From contig DAOWCY010000092.1 of NCBI GenBank assembly GCA_030639305.1, positions 1 to 26,914 of the forward strand: a stretch of 26,914 bases of DNA, in the 5' to 3' direction. The DNA is from JAGLQA01 sp023135565. GTDB taxonomy: Bacteria; Acidobacteriota; Aminicenantia; UBA2199. Below the pieces are notes generated by a model. The model was not told the origin of the DNA. It worked only from the letters and a program-made list of their open reading frames with translations, and did no database searches. This document shows, piece by piece, positions 20,210 through 26,914 of this stretch. The translations under genes and the position numbers were made by a program. Positions within the stretch are counted from its first letter, which is position 1. Each line of letters opens with the position of its first letter.

Positions 20210-23125
20210 ATGTCGCGAAAAAAAAATTTAGCAAGATTATTTTCTTACAGTTCGATAATCGTAATCTCGGCCTTAACCTTTATTATTTCTATCGTTCTGG
20301 TATTTAATAAGTACAGGAGCTTTAGCGAGGAAGCCGGTAAAATCGAAGAAAAGTTTTACCGGGAGCAGATGGCTGTTATTAAATCGAAGGTAAATGAAAT
20401 CGTCGAGTATATCGATTACAATAAATCCCTAACTGAAAATATCCTGGAAAAAGATATCAAAGGTAGAGTTTATGAAGCCTATCAAATTGCCGGGAACCTC
20501 TACGAAAGCAACAAAAAAAGCAAATCCCAGGTAGAAATTAAAAAAATAATCAAGGATGCACTGCGGCCTATCCGCTTCAACAAAGGAAGAGGTTACTATT
20601 TTATAGATGATTTAAAAAACCGCATTATTTTATATCCACCGGGAAGTAACCTTGAAGGCAAAACCGCACCGGGGGAAAATTCGATAAAGAATTTTATCGA
20701 TCTGGTCAAGTCTGAGAGAGAAGGATTTACTCACTACAACTGGTACAAGCCGCACCAGGGAGAAATTAAAAACAAAAAAATCACTTATATAAAATTGTTC
20801 GAGCCCTATGACTGGATAATCGGCACCGGTGAATACTTAGATGAAGTGGAGCAAGATATCCAGGAAAAGGTAATCGAAAGAATCAAAAATACCCGCTTCG
20901 GACAGGACAAAAAATACTACATCTTTGTGAATGCGATAGTTAATAAAGAAGGTGGAGCTAAATTTGCCAGGGCAATCGTAAACCCGGAGAAACCCCGGTT
21001 AGTAGGAAAATTCATCCCCAGTACTTATGCCGATGATAAAGGTAACCGTTTTTTCAAAAAGATGGTGGATGAATGTTTCGCTAAAGGGGAAGCGGTGGCC
21101 ACCTGCCGGCAAGAAACATCCGCCGGAAAGATGGTAGAAAAAATATACTACTCCAGGCTGCACAAAGGCTGGAACTGGATCGTTAGTTCCGGCTTCTACC
21201 CCGGCGACATGGAAAAAATAATTGCCCGGCAAAAAAAATCCCTAAAAAACTCCGTTATAAATGAGAGCCTACTTATCATTGCTATATTTGCCGTTATTTT
21301 GGTTTTTGCCGTACTGCTGGCCGGGTATTTTTCAAAAAAGTTAAAAAAGGAATTCGATATTTTTACAAATTTTTTCAAAGACTCGGCAAAGAAAAACGAA
21401 TTCTTAGATAAAGACAATTTCAAGATAGCGGAATTCAGGGCGCTGGCGGAATCAGCCAATAAAATGATAGGGCACAAAAGAGGAGGAGAAACGGCCTTAT
21501 TAAAAGCAAAAGAGATAGCTGAAGCAGCCGCCCGGTTGAAGACCGAATTCCTGCTCAACGTCAGCCATGAAATCCGCACTCCCATGAATGCCATCATCGG
21601 CATGGGTGAATTGTTAGCCCAGACGGAATTAAACGACGAACAACTCGAATATTTAGATATAATGAATAATTCGTCGATTAGCCTGCTGGCAATTATTAAC
21701 GATGTCCTTGATTTTTCTAAGATGGAAACCGGCAAGATCATCCTGGAAAAAAAGAGCTTCGATGTCAGGAGCATCGTAGAAGGAGCAGCAGAACTGGTAG
21801 CGCTGGAAGCCTATGAAAAAAAGTTGGAATTGGTCACTAACATCGACCCGGGAATTCCCGGTGAATTGGTGGGCGACCCGGCCCGTCTTCACCAGGTGCT
21901 CCTGAACATGCTCAATAATGCGGTGAAATTTACAGACAGAGGTGAAATCTATATATCCGTAGAAACAGAAAAGGAAAAAGACGAAGACATCAAACTTTTA
22001 TTCAAGATCAAAGACACAGGCATGGGCATCGCCCCAAAAGGCACAAAAAGGTTGTTTGAAACCTCATCTCAAATCGGGGCCACCCTGACCAGGAAACATG
22101 AAGGCACCGGTCTCGGGCTGGCGCTTTCCCGCCGTTTAACGGAGTTGATGAATGGCAGGATAGGCGTGGAAAGCCGCTATGGGAAGGGTTCTACTTTCTG
22201 GTTCAGCGCCCTTTTTAAGAAAGTCAAGTCCTACTTAGAGCCCGGTATCGATCAACTTCCCGATTTGAAAGGTCTGCGTGTTTTGATCGTGGACGATAAT
22301 GAAACCGTCCGTGTTACATTGTGCAATTATTTAGAGTCCCGGGGCATTAATTGCATCGGCGCGCGGGATGCCCTGGAATCTTTCCTTAAATTGCAGTCCG
22401 CCGCCAAAGAAGGTATCACCATGGATATTGCCTTAATCGATCTTAACATGCCGGAAATATCGGGCCTGCAAATTGCCAAGATGATAAGGGACAGCGCCGA
22501 AATAAAAAAAACAAAATTAGTGCTCCTGGCCCCGGCGGCAGAGTATAAAAGTAAAAAAGAGTTGACAGCCATCGGTTTCGATACGTTCCTGGCCAAACCG
22601 GTGAAGCAAGCGCAATTGTATGATTGTATTGCCGAGGTAATGGGCTTTAGCCAGCCGGTGATAGCCCAGGAGAAATTTGCCGTAAGCAAAAATGTTTTCA
22701 AAAACATAAAAAAGATGATGGACAAGCCCTTAGAAATCCTGGTTGTAGAAGACAACTATTTCAACCAAAAAGTAGTAGAATTAAACCTGAAAAAATTCGG
22801 CCATGGCATAGAAATAGCAGAGAATGGCAAAATCGCCGTTAGAAAATTTAATGAGAAGCCTTATGATCTCATTTTAATGGATGTGCAGATGCCGGTGATG
22901 GATGGTTACGGCGCCACCCGCACCATCCGCAGCATAGAGGAAGAATTAAGGAAAAAATCAGGCCAGGAAGCTCATATTCCCATCATCGCCATGACTGCGA
23001 ACGTTGGTGAAGGCGACGAGTTAAAGTCCTTACAAGCCGGTATGGATGCGCATCTTACTAAACCTTTCAGTGTAGAAAAATTATTCAGGACGATAAATAA
23101 GATCGTCGTTGATTTTCATCCATGA
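20210..23125 (+). CDS. hybrid histidine kinase with two Cache modules and two receiver domains
   Basis: The 971-residue protein has a transmembrane helix at about 11-33, a periplasmic sensor with two Cache-type modules (GRGYYFIDDLKNRIILYPPG near 129 and KKYYIFVNAI near 234, each ending in a WIIGTGEYLD or WIVSSGFYPGD strand), and a second helix at about 352-373. HisKA follows with NVSHEIRTPMNAIIG (H453), then the ATPase (NMLNNAVKFTDRGE, DTGMGIAP, GTGLGLALSRRL). There are two receivers: D744 in LIDLNMPEISG and D891 in LMDVQMPVMDGYG. Cache modules usually bind small organic acids or amino acids. No HPt domain is present, so the relay must use another protein. The conserved lysines (AKPVK, TKPFS) are present, so both receivers look functional. 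It diverges from the tandem propeller kinases. Confidence 0.92.
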   Translation: MSRKKNLARLFSYSSIIVISALTFIISIVLVFNKYRSFSEEAGKIEEKFYREQMAVIKSKVNEIVEYIDYNKSLTENILEKDIKGRVYEAYQIAGNLYESNKKSKSQVEIKKIIKDALRPIRFNKGRGYYFIDDLKNRIILYPPGSNLEGKTAPGENSIKNFIDLVKSEREGFTHYNWYKPHQGEIKNKKITYIKLFEPYDWIIGTGEYLDEVEQDIQEKVIERIKNTRFGQDKKYYIFVNAIVNKEGGAKFARAIVNPEKPRLVGKFIPSTYADDKGNRFFKKMVDECFAKGEAVATCRQETSAGKMVEKIYYSRLHKGWNWIVSSGFYPGDMEKIIARQKKSLKNSVINESLLIIAIFAVILVFAVLLAGYFSKKLKKEFDIFTNFFKDSAKKNEFLDKDNFKIAEFRALAESANKMIGHKRGGETALLKAKEIAEAAARLKTEFLLNVSHEIRTPMNAIIGMGELLAQTELNDEQLEYLDIMNNSSISLLAIINDVLDFSKMETGKIILEKKSFDVRSIVEGAAELVALEAYEKKLELVTNIDPGIPGELVGDPARLHQVLLNMLNNAVKFTDRGEIYISVETEKEKDEDIKLLFKIKDTGMGIAPKGTKRLFETSSQIGATLTRKHEGTGLGLALSRRLTELMNGRIGVESRYGKGSTFWFSALFKKVKSYLEPGIDQLPDLKGLRVLIVDDNETVRVTLCNYLESRGINCIGARDALESFLKLQSAAKEGITMDIALIDLNMPEISGLQIAKMIRDSAEIKKTKLVLLAPAAEYKSKKELTAIGFDTFLAKPVKQAQLYDCIAEVMGFSQPVIAQEKFAVSKNVFKNIKKMMDKPLEILVVEDNYFNQKVVELNLKKFGHGIEIAENGKIAVRKFNEKPYDLILMDVQMPVMDGYGATRTIRSIEEELRKKSGQEAHIPIIAMTANVGEGDELKSLQAGMDAHLTKPFSVEKLFRTINKIVVDFHP

Positions 23126-23263
23126 GTTGGAGATTCCGTGTAGTAAGGCTTCCGAGAACCGCTAAATCGACTGCTGTGATAAAAGAGTTTGTTCATCCTG
23201 AATTTTTACTTTTCGAAATTCAAATAATTCGATAATTTCAGAATCCGACAAAAAGGGGGCGGC

Positions 23264-23305
23264 TCAGAGGGTGCACCCGCCGGGTGCTTTGGTTTTTTAG
23301 CAAAC
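23264..23305 (-). repeat. partial 36-base unit joined to an R3-type end, reverse copy
   Basis: Reading the minus strand, GTTTGCTAAAAAACC (23305-23291) runs into AAGCACCC-GGC-GGGTGC and CACCCTCTGAGCCG. This is the same junction as at 9048-9095 on the plus strand, and here the stem is perfect. It lies in the 288-base gap after the double-Cache kinase, which otherwise holds only the promoter at 23357. Confidence 0.75.
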
Positions 23306-23356
23306 TTCCAGGAAGTATAAATAAAAAAATTGCGTGATTTTTTTTCCCGGTTGAGG

Positions 23357-23362
23357 TATAAT
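23357..23362 (+). promoter_or_regulatory. -10 element upstream of the RNA-ligase-like gene
   Basis: A perfect TATAAT lies 51 bases before the ATG. The -35 is weak (TGATTT at 23335-23340, 16-base spacer). The leader contains GAGCT-TT-AGCTC just before the AAGGAG ribosome site (about 23403-23408), a small hairpin that might affect initiation. Confidence 0.4.
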
Positions 23363-23413
23363 AAAGACTAATAAAAAATCACAAGCTCAGAGCTTTAGCT
23401 CGAAGGAGATATT

Positions 23414-24175
23414 ATGACGGAAGAAAAACCGATGCTGAAAGATTTTCCTAAACTCCACTGCCCTTTTATCCGCCAAACCTTCAAAATAAATAAAGAACAG
23501 TGGAAAAAACACGGCCGCCCTATGGGAGTAAGATCAGCGGAAGTCTACTTAGTGGTAGAGCGCGTGAACCCCGGTTACGAATGGGTTTTCGAGGATTCCG
23601 AGACCTTCGCGGTGGAAAAATTGGACGGCTCCAATGTCAAAATTCTAACCGAAAAAGGACGGCTCATTACTGTGCAAAACCGCCTGAACGTGATCGATCC
23701 CCTGCAAATCTTTAAAGGCAAAACCTTTCTTATCGAGGGGATTTTCATGTCTATCGGCAAAGGCTATGTCAAAGAAGACGGCGAACAGGCCGGGGAATTG
23801 ATCGGTCCTAAAGTGCAGGGCAACCCCTATAAACTCGATCTGCACGAGTGGTACCCTTTTGAAAAGTCCATCTCCGCCCTGCGCTATAAATCTTTCGATG
23901 AACACGAAAGAAATTTCGATAACTGGAGTTCCTGGTTGAAGGACTGGCTGTTCTCCCGCTATTACACCAAACGGGCTTCCAAAATGGGCTGGGACGACAA
24001 GGTAATGGCTGAGGGAGTCATCTTTTACAACCTGAAACGCAAGGCCGAAAACAAAACCTGGATGGCTAAATTGAGACGGGATATGTTCGACTGGTATTTT
24101 TCTGAAAAGATCGAGATATTCGATTACGACAAAGCGGGCCGCGACGAAATGGAAGACCAGGATAAATTCGAATAG
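23414..24175 (+). CDS. RNA ligase-like nucleotidyltransferase
   Basis: The 253-residue protein carries the ordered motifs of the ATP-dependent ligase/capping superfamily: motif I EKLDGSN with K69 as the expected AMP-linked lysine, motif III-like FLIEGIF with E108, then GELIGPKVQGNPY, motif IV AEGVIFYN with E200, and a basic motif V-like KAENKTWMAKLRRDMFDW. The GPKVQGNPYKL stretch is typical of the RNA ligase families (Rnl2/DUF-type), so joining or repairing RNA ends is the most likely activity. The size fits a catalytic core without an added DNA-binding domain, so NAD-type DNA ligase is excluded. It stands alone: no polynucleotide kinase, RtcB or toxin gene is adjacent. The start is supported by AAGGAG six bases upstream. 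Confidence 0.72.
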   Translation: MTEEKPMLKDFPKLHCPFIRQTFKINKEQWKKHGRPMGVRSAEVYLVVERVNPGYEWVFEDSETFAVEKLDGSNVKILTEKGRLITVQNRLNVIDPLQIFKGKTFLIEGIFMSIGKGYVKEDGEQAGELIGPKVQGNPYKLDLHEWYPFEKSISALRYKSFDEHERNFDNWSSWLKDWLFSRYYTKRASKMGWDDKVMAEGVIFYNLKRKAENKTWMAKLRRDMFDWYFSEKIEIFDYDKAGRDEMEDQDKFE

Positions 24176-24269
24176 CCCTGATTATGAGCGATTTCTTCAT
24201 TGATAATCGAACATCGATCATTGGTTCGGGAATCCGGCGCACAAAAAAATTTGTTTAAAGGAGTTAACT

Positions 24270-25415
24270 ATGAAAAAAATATTTTTAGTGGCGCTATTAA
24301 TAATCAGCACCTGCTTTTGGGCAGCGGCGGCAAAAAACGATGTAGAAGTGGATTTCCGTGTCTTTTCCGGCGCGAAATTCGTGGACAACCTAAAAATCAC
24401 CGATATCCAGGTTTTGCAGGACGGCAAACCCCAAACCATCGACGCTTTATACCAGGTTAAAGGCAGGGAGATCGTCAACATGGAGGGGCTGAAGAAAAAA
24501 CCGAAAACGAAGCGGCTTTTTATTTTCGTTTTTTGCATGCGCCGCTATTCGGTGCGAATCGACGAAGCCTTAGATTATTTTTTCAACCGGGTAATCGCCT
24601 CCGGTGATGCGCTCACTTTTTTGACGCCCGAGAATGTCTATAACATGAGGGGGCCCGCCCTGCGGCAGAAGAAACCCCAGGAGATCGCCCACCAACTAAA
24701 AGGTCTTTTAAGAAGGGATGTCAAACAGGGCAATCATTCTTATTTAAAAAGATTGGAGCAGTTAAAAGAAGTGGTCACCGACTTATCTCAAGGCGGCGCT
24801 ATCCAGGATTTCGGCATCGGTTTGATGAAGTATGCCGACAGCTTAGAAAGCGTCGACCGGATTCGTATCAAAGAGCAGGCTAAGATCATCCAATTCTTAA
24901 TGCAGCAGAGAAAACAAAAGGAAAAGAAATTCGCTTTTGTTTTTTATGAAAGGGAGACGAAGCCCGATTTTACCAACCGGGATATGCAGAAGTATATGGA
25001 GCAGTTTAATAACAGGACCGACATACTGCCCAAGCTGCAAGGTTTGTTCGAGTTGTACCGCCGGGAAGTGGCTTTTAACTTAAAAGAAGTAGGCGAAAAA
25101 TTCGCCGCATCCGGTTTGTTGGTCAATTTCGTGAATTTCAAAACTCCTTTCCTTACCGCGGAGCGGGGCGTGACGATGAATGAATATTCCGAAGACGCCA
25201 TGGCTTTGTTCAGCCAATTCGCCCAGGCCACCGGGGGCATAGTCGAACATTCTGCTAATCCCGGCTTTTTTTTCAAAAAAGCGGAAGCCTTTTCCAATTG
25301 TTTCTATTCGCTGCGTTATGTGCCTTCTGTCCCCGAAAAGAAGAAAAAATTCCGTAAATTAGAGATCAAAATAAAAAACAAAAAGTATAAAATAACCCAC
25401 TGCACCGGTTATTAA
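24270..25415 (+). CDS. secreted VWFA-related protein (acidobacterial type), degenerate metal site
   Basis: The 381-residue protein has a signal peptide (KKIFLVALLIISTCFWAAAA) and is probably exported. The order of segments matches VWFA-related proteins common in Acidobacteriota and Aminicenantes: a strand region VDFRVFSGAKFVDNLKITDIQVLQDGKPQTID, where the partner-binding domain usually says what lies in store, then KTKRLFIFVFCMRRYSVRIDEALDYFFNRVI, and a late LFSQFAQATGGI and FYSLRYVPS stretch. The first core strand ends in CMRRYS rather than the DxSxS metal-binding motif, so a MIDAS site seems missing. A long helical insert (about 130-290) lies in the middle. A GGAG site precedes the ATG. The role is unknown; binding of protein or cell surface is a guess. 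Confidence 0.6.
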   Translation: MKKIFLVALLIISTCFWAAAAKNDVEVDFRVFSGAKFVDNLKITDIQVLQDGKPQTIDALYQVKGREIVNMEGLKKKPKTKRLFIFVFCMRRYSVRIDEALDYFFNRVIASGDALTFLTPENVYNMRGPALRQKKPQEIAHQLKGLLRRDVKQGNHSYLKRLEQLKEVVTDLSQGGAIQDFGIGLMKYADSLESVDRIRIKEQAKIIQFLMQQRKQKEKKFAFVFYERETKPDFTNRDMQKYMEQFNNRTDILPKLQGLFELYRREVAFNLKEVGEKFAASGLLVNFVNFKTPFLTAERGVTMNEYSEDAMALFSQFAQATGGIVEHSANPGFFFKKAEAFSNCFYSLRYVPSVPEKKKKFRKLEIKIKNKKYKITHCTGY

Positions 25416-25459
25416 TAGTTACAGCATTCAGCCTTCAGCAAACGGGCATTCGAGAAATC

Positions 25460-26152
25460 TCACGATTTCCCAGCCGCCGCCTTGATTCTCAGGCGGATAA
25501 GGCCCACTAACCTCGCTGCCAGGTTAATCGCTCCTTCTATAAATATAAGATAGATAAGGATATCGAACCGGTTCAACAGGCCGAAGACAAGAATAGCTAA
25601 TAAAAGCACAGCCCTGCCCTCTTCGGTTTCACCTTTGGATTTTTTGTTGTTATACTGGTTGGTTAAGTAATGCAGGCATATCTGCAAAAAATAAAGCCCG
25701 ATGCCGAAGAAACTGATTAGAAGCAGGTCTATGTCGCGGGTGGTGCGGTAAACACCGTAGGAAATGCCGGCAATAAAAAGGAAATCGCTTACCCGGTCTA
25801 AAAAAATGTCCAAAAAAGCGCCGAAGTCGCTGGAAATGTTTTTTGCCCGGGCCAACATGCCGTCGGCGCAGTCTAAAACCTGGGCCCCTTGAACCAGTAT
25901 CGCGCCGATAACGGCATTTTCGTGCCCTCCTAAAAAAAAGAGTCCCGCGGCAGCCACGCTCCAGAGAAACGAAAAAATCGTTACATGGTTCGGTGTAATT
26001 TTTGTATTGAAAAGAAGCCGCACCACCACGGAAGCAATGGGTCTATAAAGATATTTATTTAATTTAAAAAATCTTTCTGTAAAATGGCCTGTTTTTTCTT
26101 TTAGAGAGTTGTTATACTCGAAATTTTCATTTGAATTTTTGTTCTTTTGCAT
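25460..26152 (-). CDS. CDP-alcohol phosphatidyltransferase family membrane protein
   Basis: I use the ATG at 26152 (230 residues); a TTG at 26173 in the same frame has no ribosome site, though the site for the ATG is also weak. The family signature is complete: D94-C-A-D97-G-M-L-A-R102, then G111, D115 and D119, the metal- and CDP-binding aspartates. At least five hydrophobic segments surround it, as expected for an inner-membrane enzyme. The family transfers a phosphatidyl or phospho-alcohol group from a CDP-activated donor to an acceptor alcohol in phospholipid or polar head-group synthesis; the acceptor cannot be predicted. NHVTIFSFLWSVAAAGLF before the motif is typical. It follows rpiB by 33 bases and is probably its operon partner. 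Confidence 0.88.
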   Translation of the reverse strand: MQKNKNSNENFEYNNSLKEKTGHFTERFFKLNKYLYRPIASVVVRLLFNTKITPNHVTIFSFLWSVAAAGLFFLGGHENAVIGAILVQGAQVLDCADGMLARAKNISSDFGAFLDIFLDRVSDFLFIAGISYGVYRTTRDIDLLLISFFGIGLYFLQICLHYLTNQYNNKKSKGETEEGRAVLLLAILVFGLLNRFDILIYLIFIEGAINLAARLVGLIRLRIKAAAGKS

Positions 26153-26185
26153 ACTGCATTTTACCAAAAACAATCGTTATGTCAA

Positions 26186-26641
26186 TCATTTAAAATTGGG
26201 GGTTTCGACGTTGTCGTGGAGATATTTGATCCGCTCCTCGTGCCTGCCGCCATCGAAAGCCGTGTTCAGCCAGATTTCGACAATGCCTAAAGCTCTTTCT
26301 TTAGCGATCACTCTGCCGCCTAAATTCAGCACATTGGCATTATTATGTTTGCGTGACATTTCCGCCGTATATTCGTCATTGCACAATGCCGCCCTGACAT
26401 TCTTGAATTTATTGGAAACCATGGACATGCCTAACCCGGAACCGCAGAGGATAATGCCGCGCGAATTTTCCGGGTCTGCTGAAACCTCAGCGGCAGCTTT
26501 AGCGCCATATTCCACCCAGTTCACCGACTCTTCGGAATGGGTGCCCAAATCTTCGAAATCGTAGTTTTTTTGCAGCAGGTAGGCTTTAACTTCTTCTTTT
26601 AGCCTGAACCCGGCATGATCGGAAGCAAGATAAATTTTCAT
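26186..26641 (-). CDS. rpiB: ribose-5-phosphate isomerase B (RpiB/LacAB family)
   Basis: The 151-residue protein has the usual length and motifs: ASDHAGFRLKEEVKAYL (D8, H9), DLGTHSEESVNWVEYG, RGIILCGSGLGMSMVSNK with the catalytic C66, and ALCNDEYTAEMSRKHNNANVLNLGGR with H99. It interconverts ribose 5-phosphate and ribulose 5-phosphate in the cytoplasm; some relatives act on allose or galactose 6-phosphate. An AGGAG site lies eight bases before the ATG, and a consensus promoter is about 35 bases further upstream. It is the first gene of a probable two-gene operon with the phosphatidyltransferase gene. Confidence 0.93.
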   Translation of the reverse strand: MKIYLASDHAGFRLKEEVKAYLLQKNYDFEDLGTHSEESVNWVEYGAKAAAEVSADPENSRGIILCGSGLGMSMVSNKFKNVRAALCNDEYTAEMSRKHNNANVLNLGGRVIAKERALGIVEIWLNTAFDGGRHEERIKYLHDNVETPNFK

Positions 26642-26677
26642 TCTTTTCTCCTAACGACGATGAATTTATTAAAATAT

Positions 26678-26705
26678 ATTTTAACGAATTAAAAAAAAAT
26701 GTCAA
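26678..26705 (-). promoter_or_regulatory. sigma-70 promoter of rpiB
   Basis: On the minus strand TTGACA (26705-26700) and TAAAAT (26683-26678) are separated by 16 bases. The start site would be near 26671, about 30 bases before the ATG. Confidence 0.6.
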
Positions 26706-26741
26706 TCCTGAATCAATGATCAGCCAGCAGGGGTGACGATA

Positions 26742-26844
26742 GCGCTTTTCGCTTTTTTTAAACAAAAGTTTTGTTCAAACTTTTTCAAAAGTTTGGCCCC
26801 CGGCAGGGACTACCCTCCCCACGTGGCAGGGCCGCCGGAGGCAA
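26742..26844 (+). repeat. intergenic repeat R1c with the CCACGTGG insert
   Basis: It begins GCGCTTTTCGC, continues through AAAGTTTTGTTCAAAC and the R1 AT-rich part, and has GGGACTACCCTCCCCACGTGG inserted into the GC-rich part compared with R1a and R1b. It ends GGAGGCAA. Compared with R1d it differs at only a few bases. It abuts the stop codon of the minus-strand gene that enters from the right. Confidence 0.85.
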
Positions 26845-26846
26845 AG

Positions 26847-26914
26847 CTAATCTTTCAAGTAGCCTAAAGATTTTAACTCTTTTTCGAGACTCGCATCCAC
26901 CTTGCCCTTCTTGC
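26847..26914 (-). CDS. 3' end of a gene entering from the right
   Basis: The minus-strand frame is open from the window edge to a TAG at 26847-26849. Its last residues include VDASLEKELKSLGYLKD. A SLGYL(K) ending is common in sulfatases and in some membrane glycosyltransferases or TPR proteins of Acidobacteriota-like bacteria, but 22 residues are too few to choose. The stop codon is followed within 3 bases by repeat R1c. Confidence 0.55.
   Translation of the reverse strand, partial: KKGKVDASLEKELKSLGYLKD

Noticed and set aside
26742..26844. R1c as a riboswitch or small RNA
   Set aside because: The same sequence recurs at unrelated gene ends and even inside a coding region, so a repeat element explains it better.

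Overview
The window looks like a piece of chromosome from an anaerobic, Gram-negative-type bacterium of the Acidobacteriota/Candidatus Aminicenantes kind. This is inferred from gene content, not from a marker gene. The clues are a stand-alone 6-oxocyclohexenoyl-CoA hydrolase of anaerobic aromatic degradation, a long KamA-type radical SAM enzyme, a DUF6599-like secreted protein, a VWFA-like secreted protein, and sensor kinases with periplasmic propeller plus Y_Y_Y domains. Promoters are of the sigma-70 type, several with a 17-base spacer. TTG starts occur more than once. No rRNA, tRNA, CRISPR array, integrase or transposase gene was seen.

Layout from left to right. At 1-2150 a GntR/YtrA-type regulator is followed, behind its own promoter, by an NfeD-like membrane protein and an SPFH/band-7 protein. 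At 2408-4738 lies a KamA-family enzyme whose last ~27 codons come from an intergenic repeat. At 4905-6041 lies the orphan aromatic ring hydrolase. At 6190-8429 there is a decaying locus: a strong promoter, a catalytically dead protein kinase fused to a DUF262 (GmrSD/ParB-like) domain and interrupted at an A8 run, the N-terminal stub of an AAA ATPase, and an HNH nuclease. An unrecognised minus-strand gene (8479-9330) has an N-terminal part written in repeat DNA. At 9348-11826 lie two small secreted proteins and a histone-deacetylase-family enzyme. At 12109-19959 two tandem paralogous giant hybrid histidine kinases run on the minus strand. A double-Cache hybrid kinase (20210-23125) diverges from them. 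The right end holds an RNA-ligase-like protein, a VWFA-like secreted protein, and a minus-strand rpiB / CDP-alcohol phosphatidyltransferase pair. The window ends in the 3' tip of another minus-strand gene.

The most distinctive feature is a system of intergenic hairpin repeats. Family R1 (four copies) sits at the 3' ends of genes. An 87-base family R3 has two full copies. A 36-base unit with two hairpins, whose stems change while the GGC or GCC loop is kept, occurs three times in perfect tandem and again as single or partial units. These pieces are combined in different orders, run into coding sequence at two genes, and resemble REP/MITE-type non-autonomous elements.

The most interesting gene-level signal is the pseudokinase-DUF262 fusion beside AAA and HNH remnants. 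It looks like the wreck, or possibly a frameshift-regulated version, of a restriction-type defence locus. The three sensor kinases make the middle of the window a signalling island, but no DNA-binding output regulator is encoded next to them.
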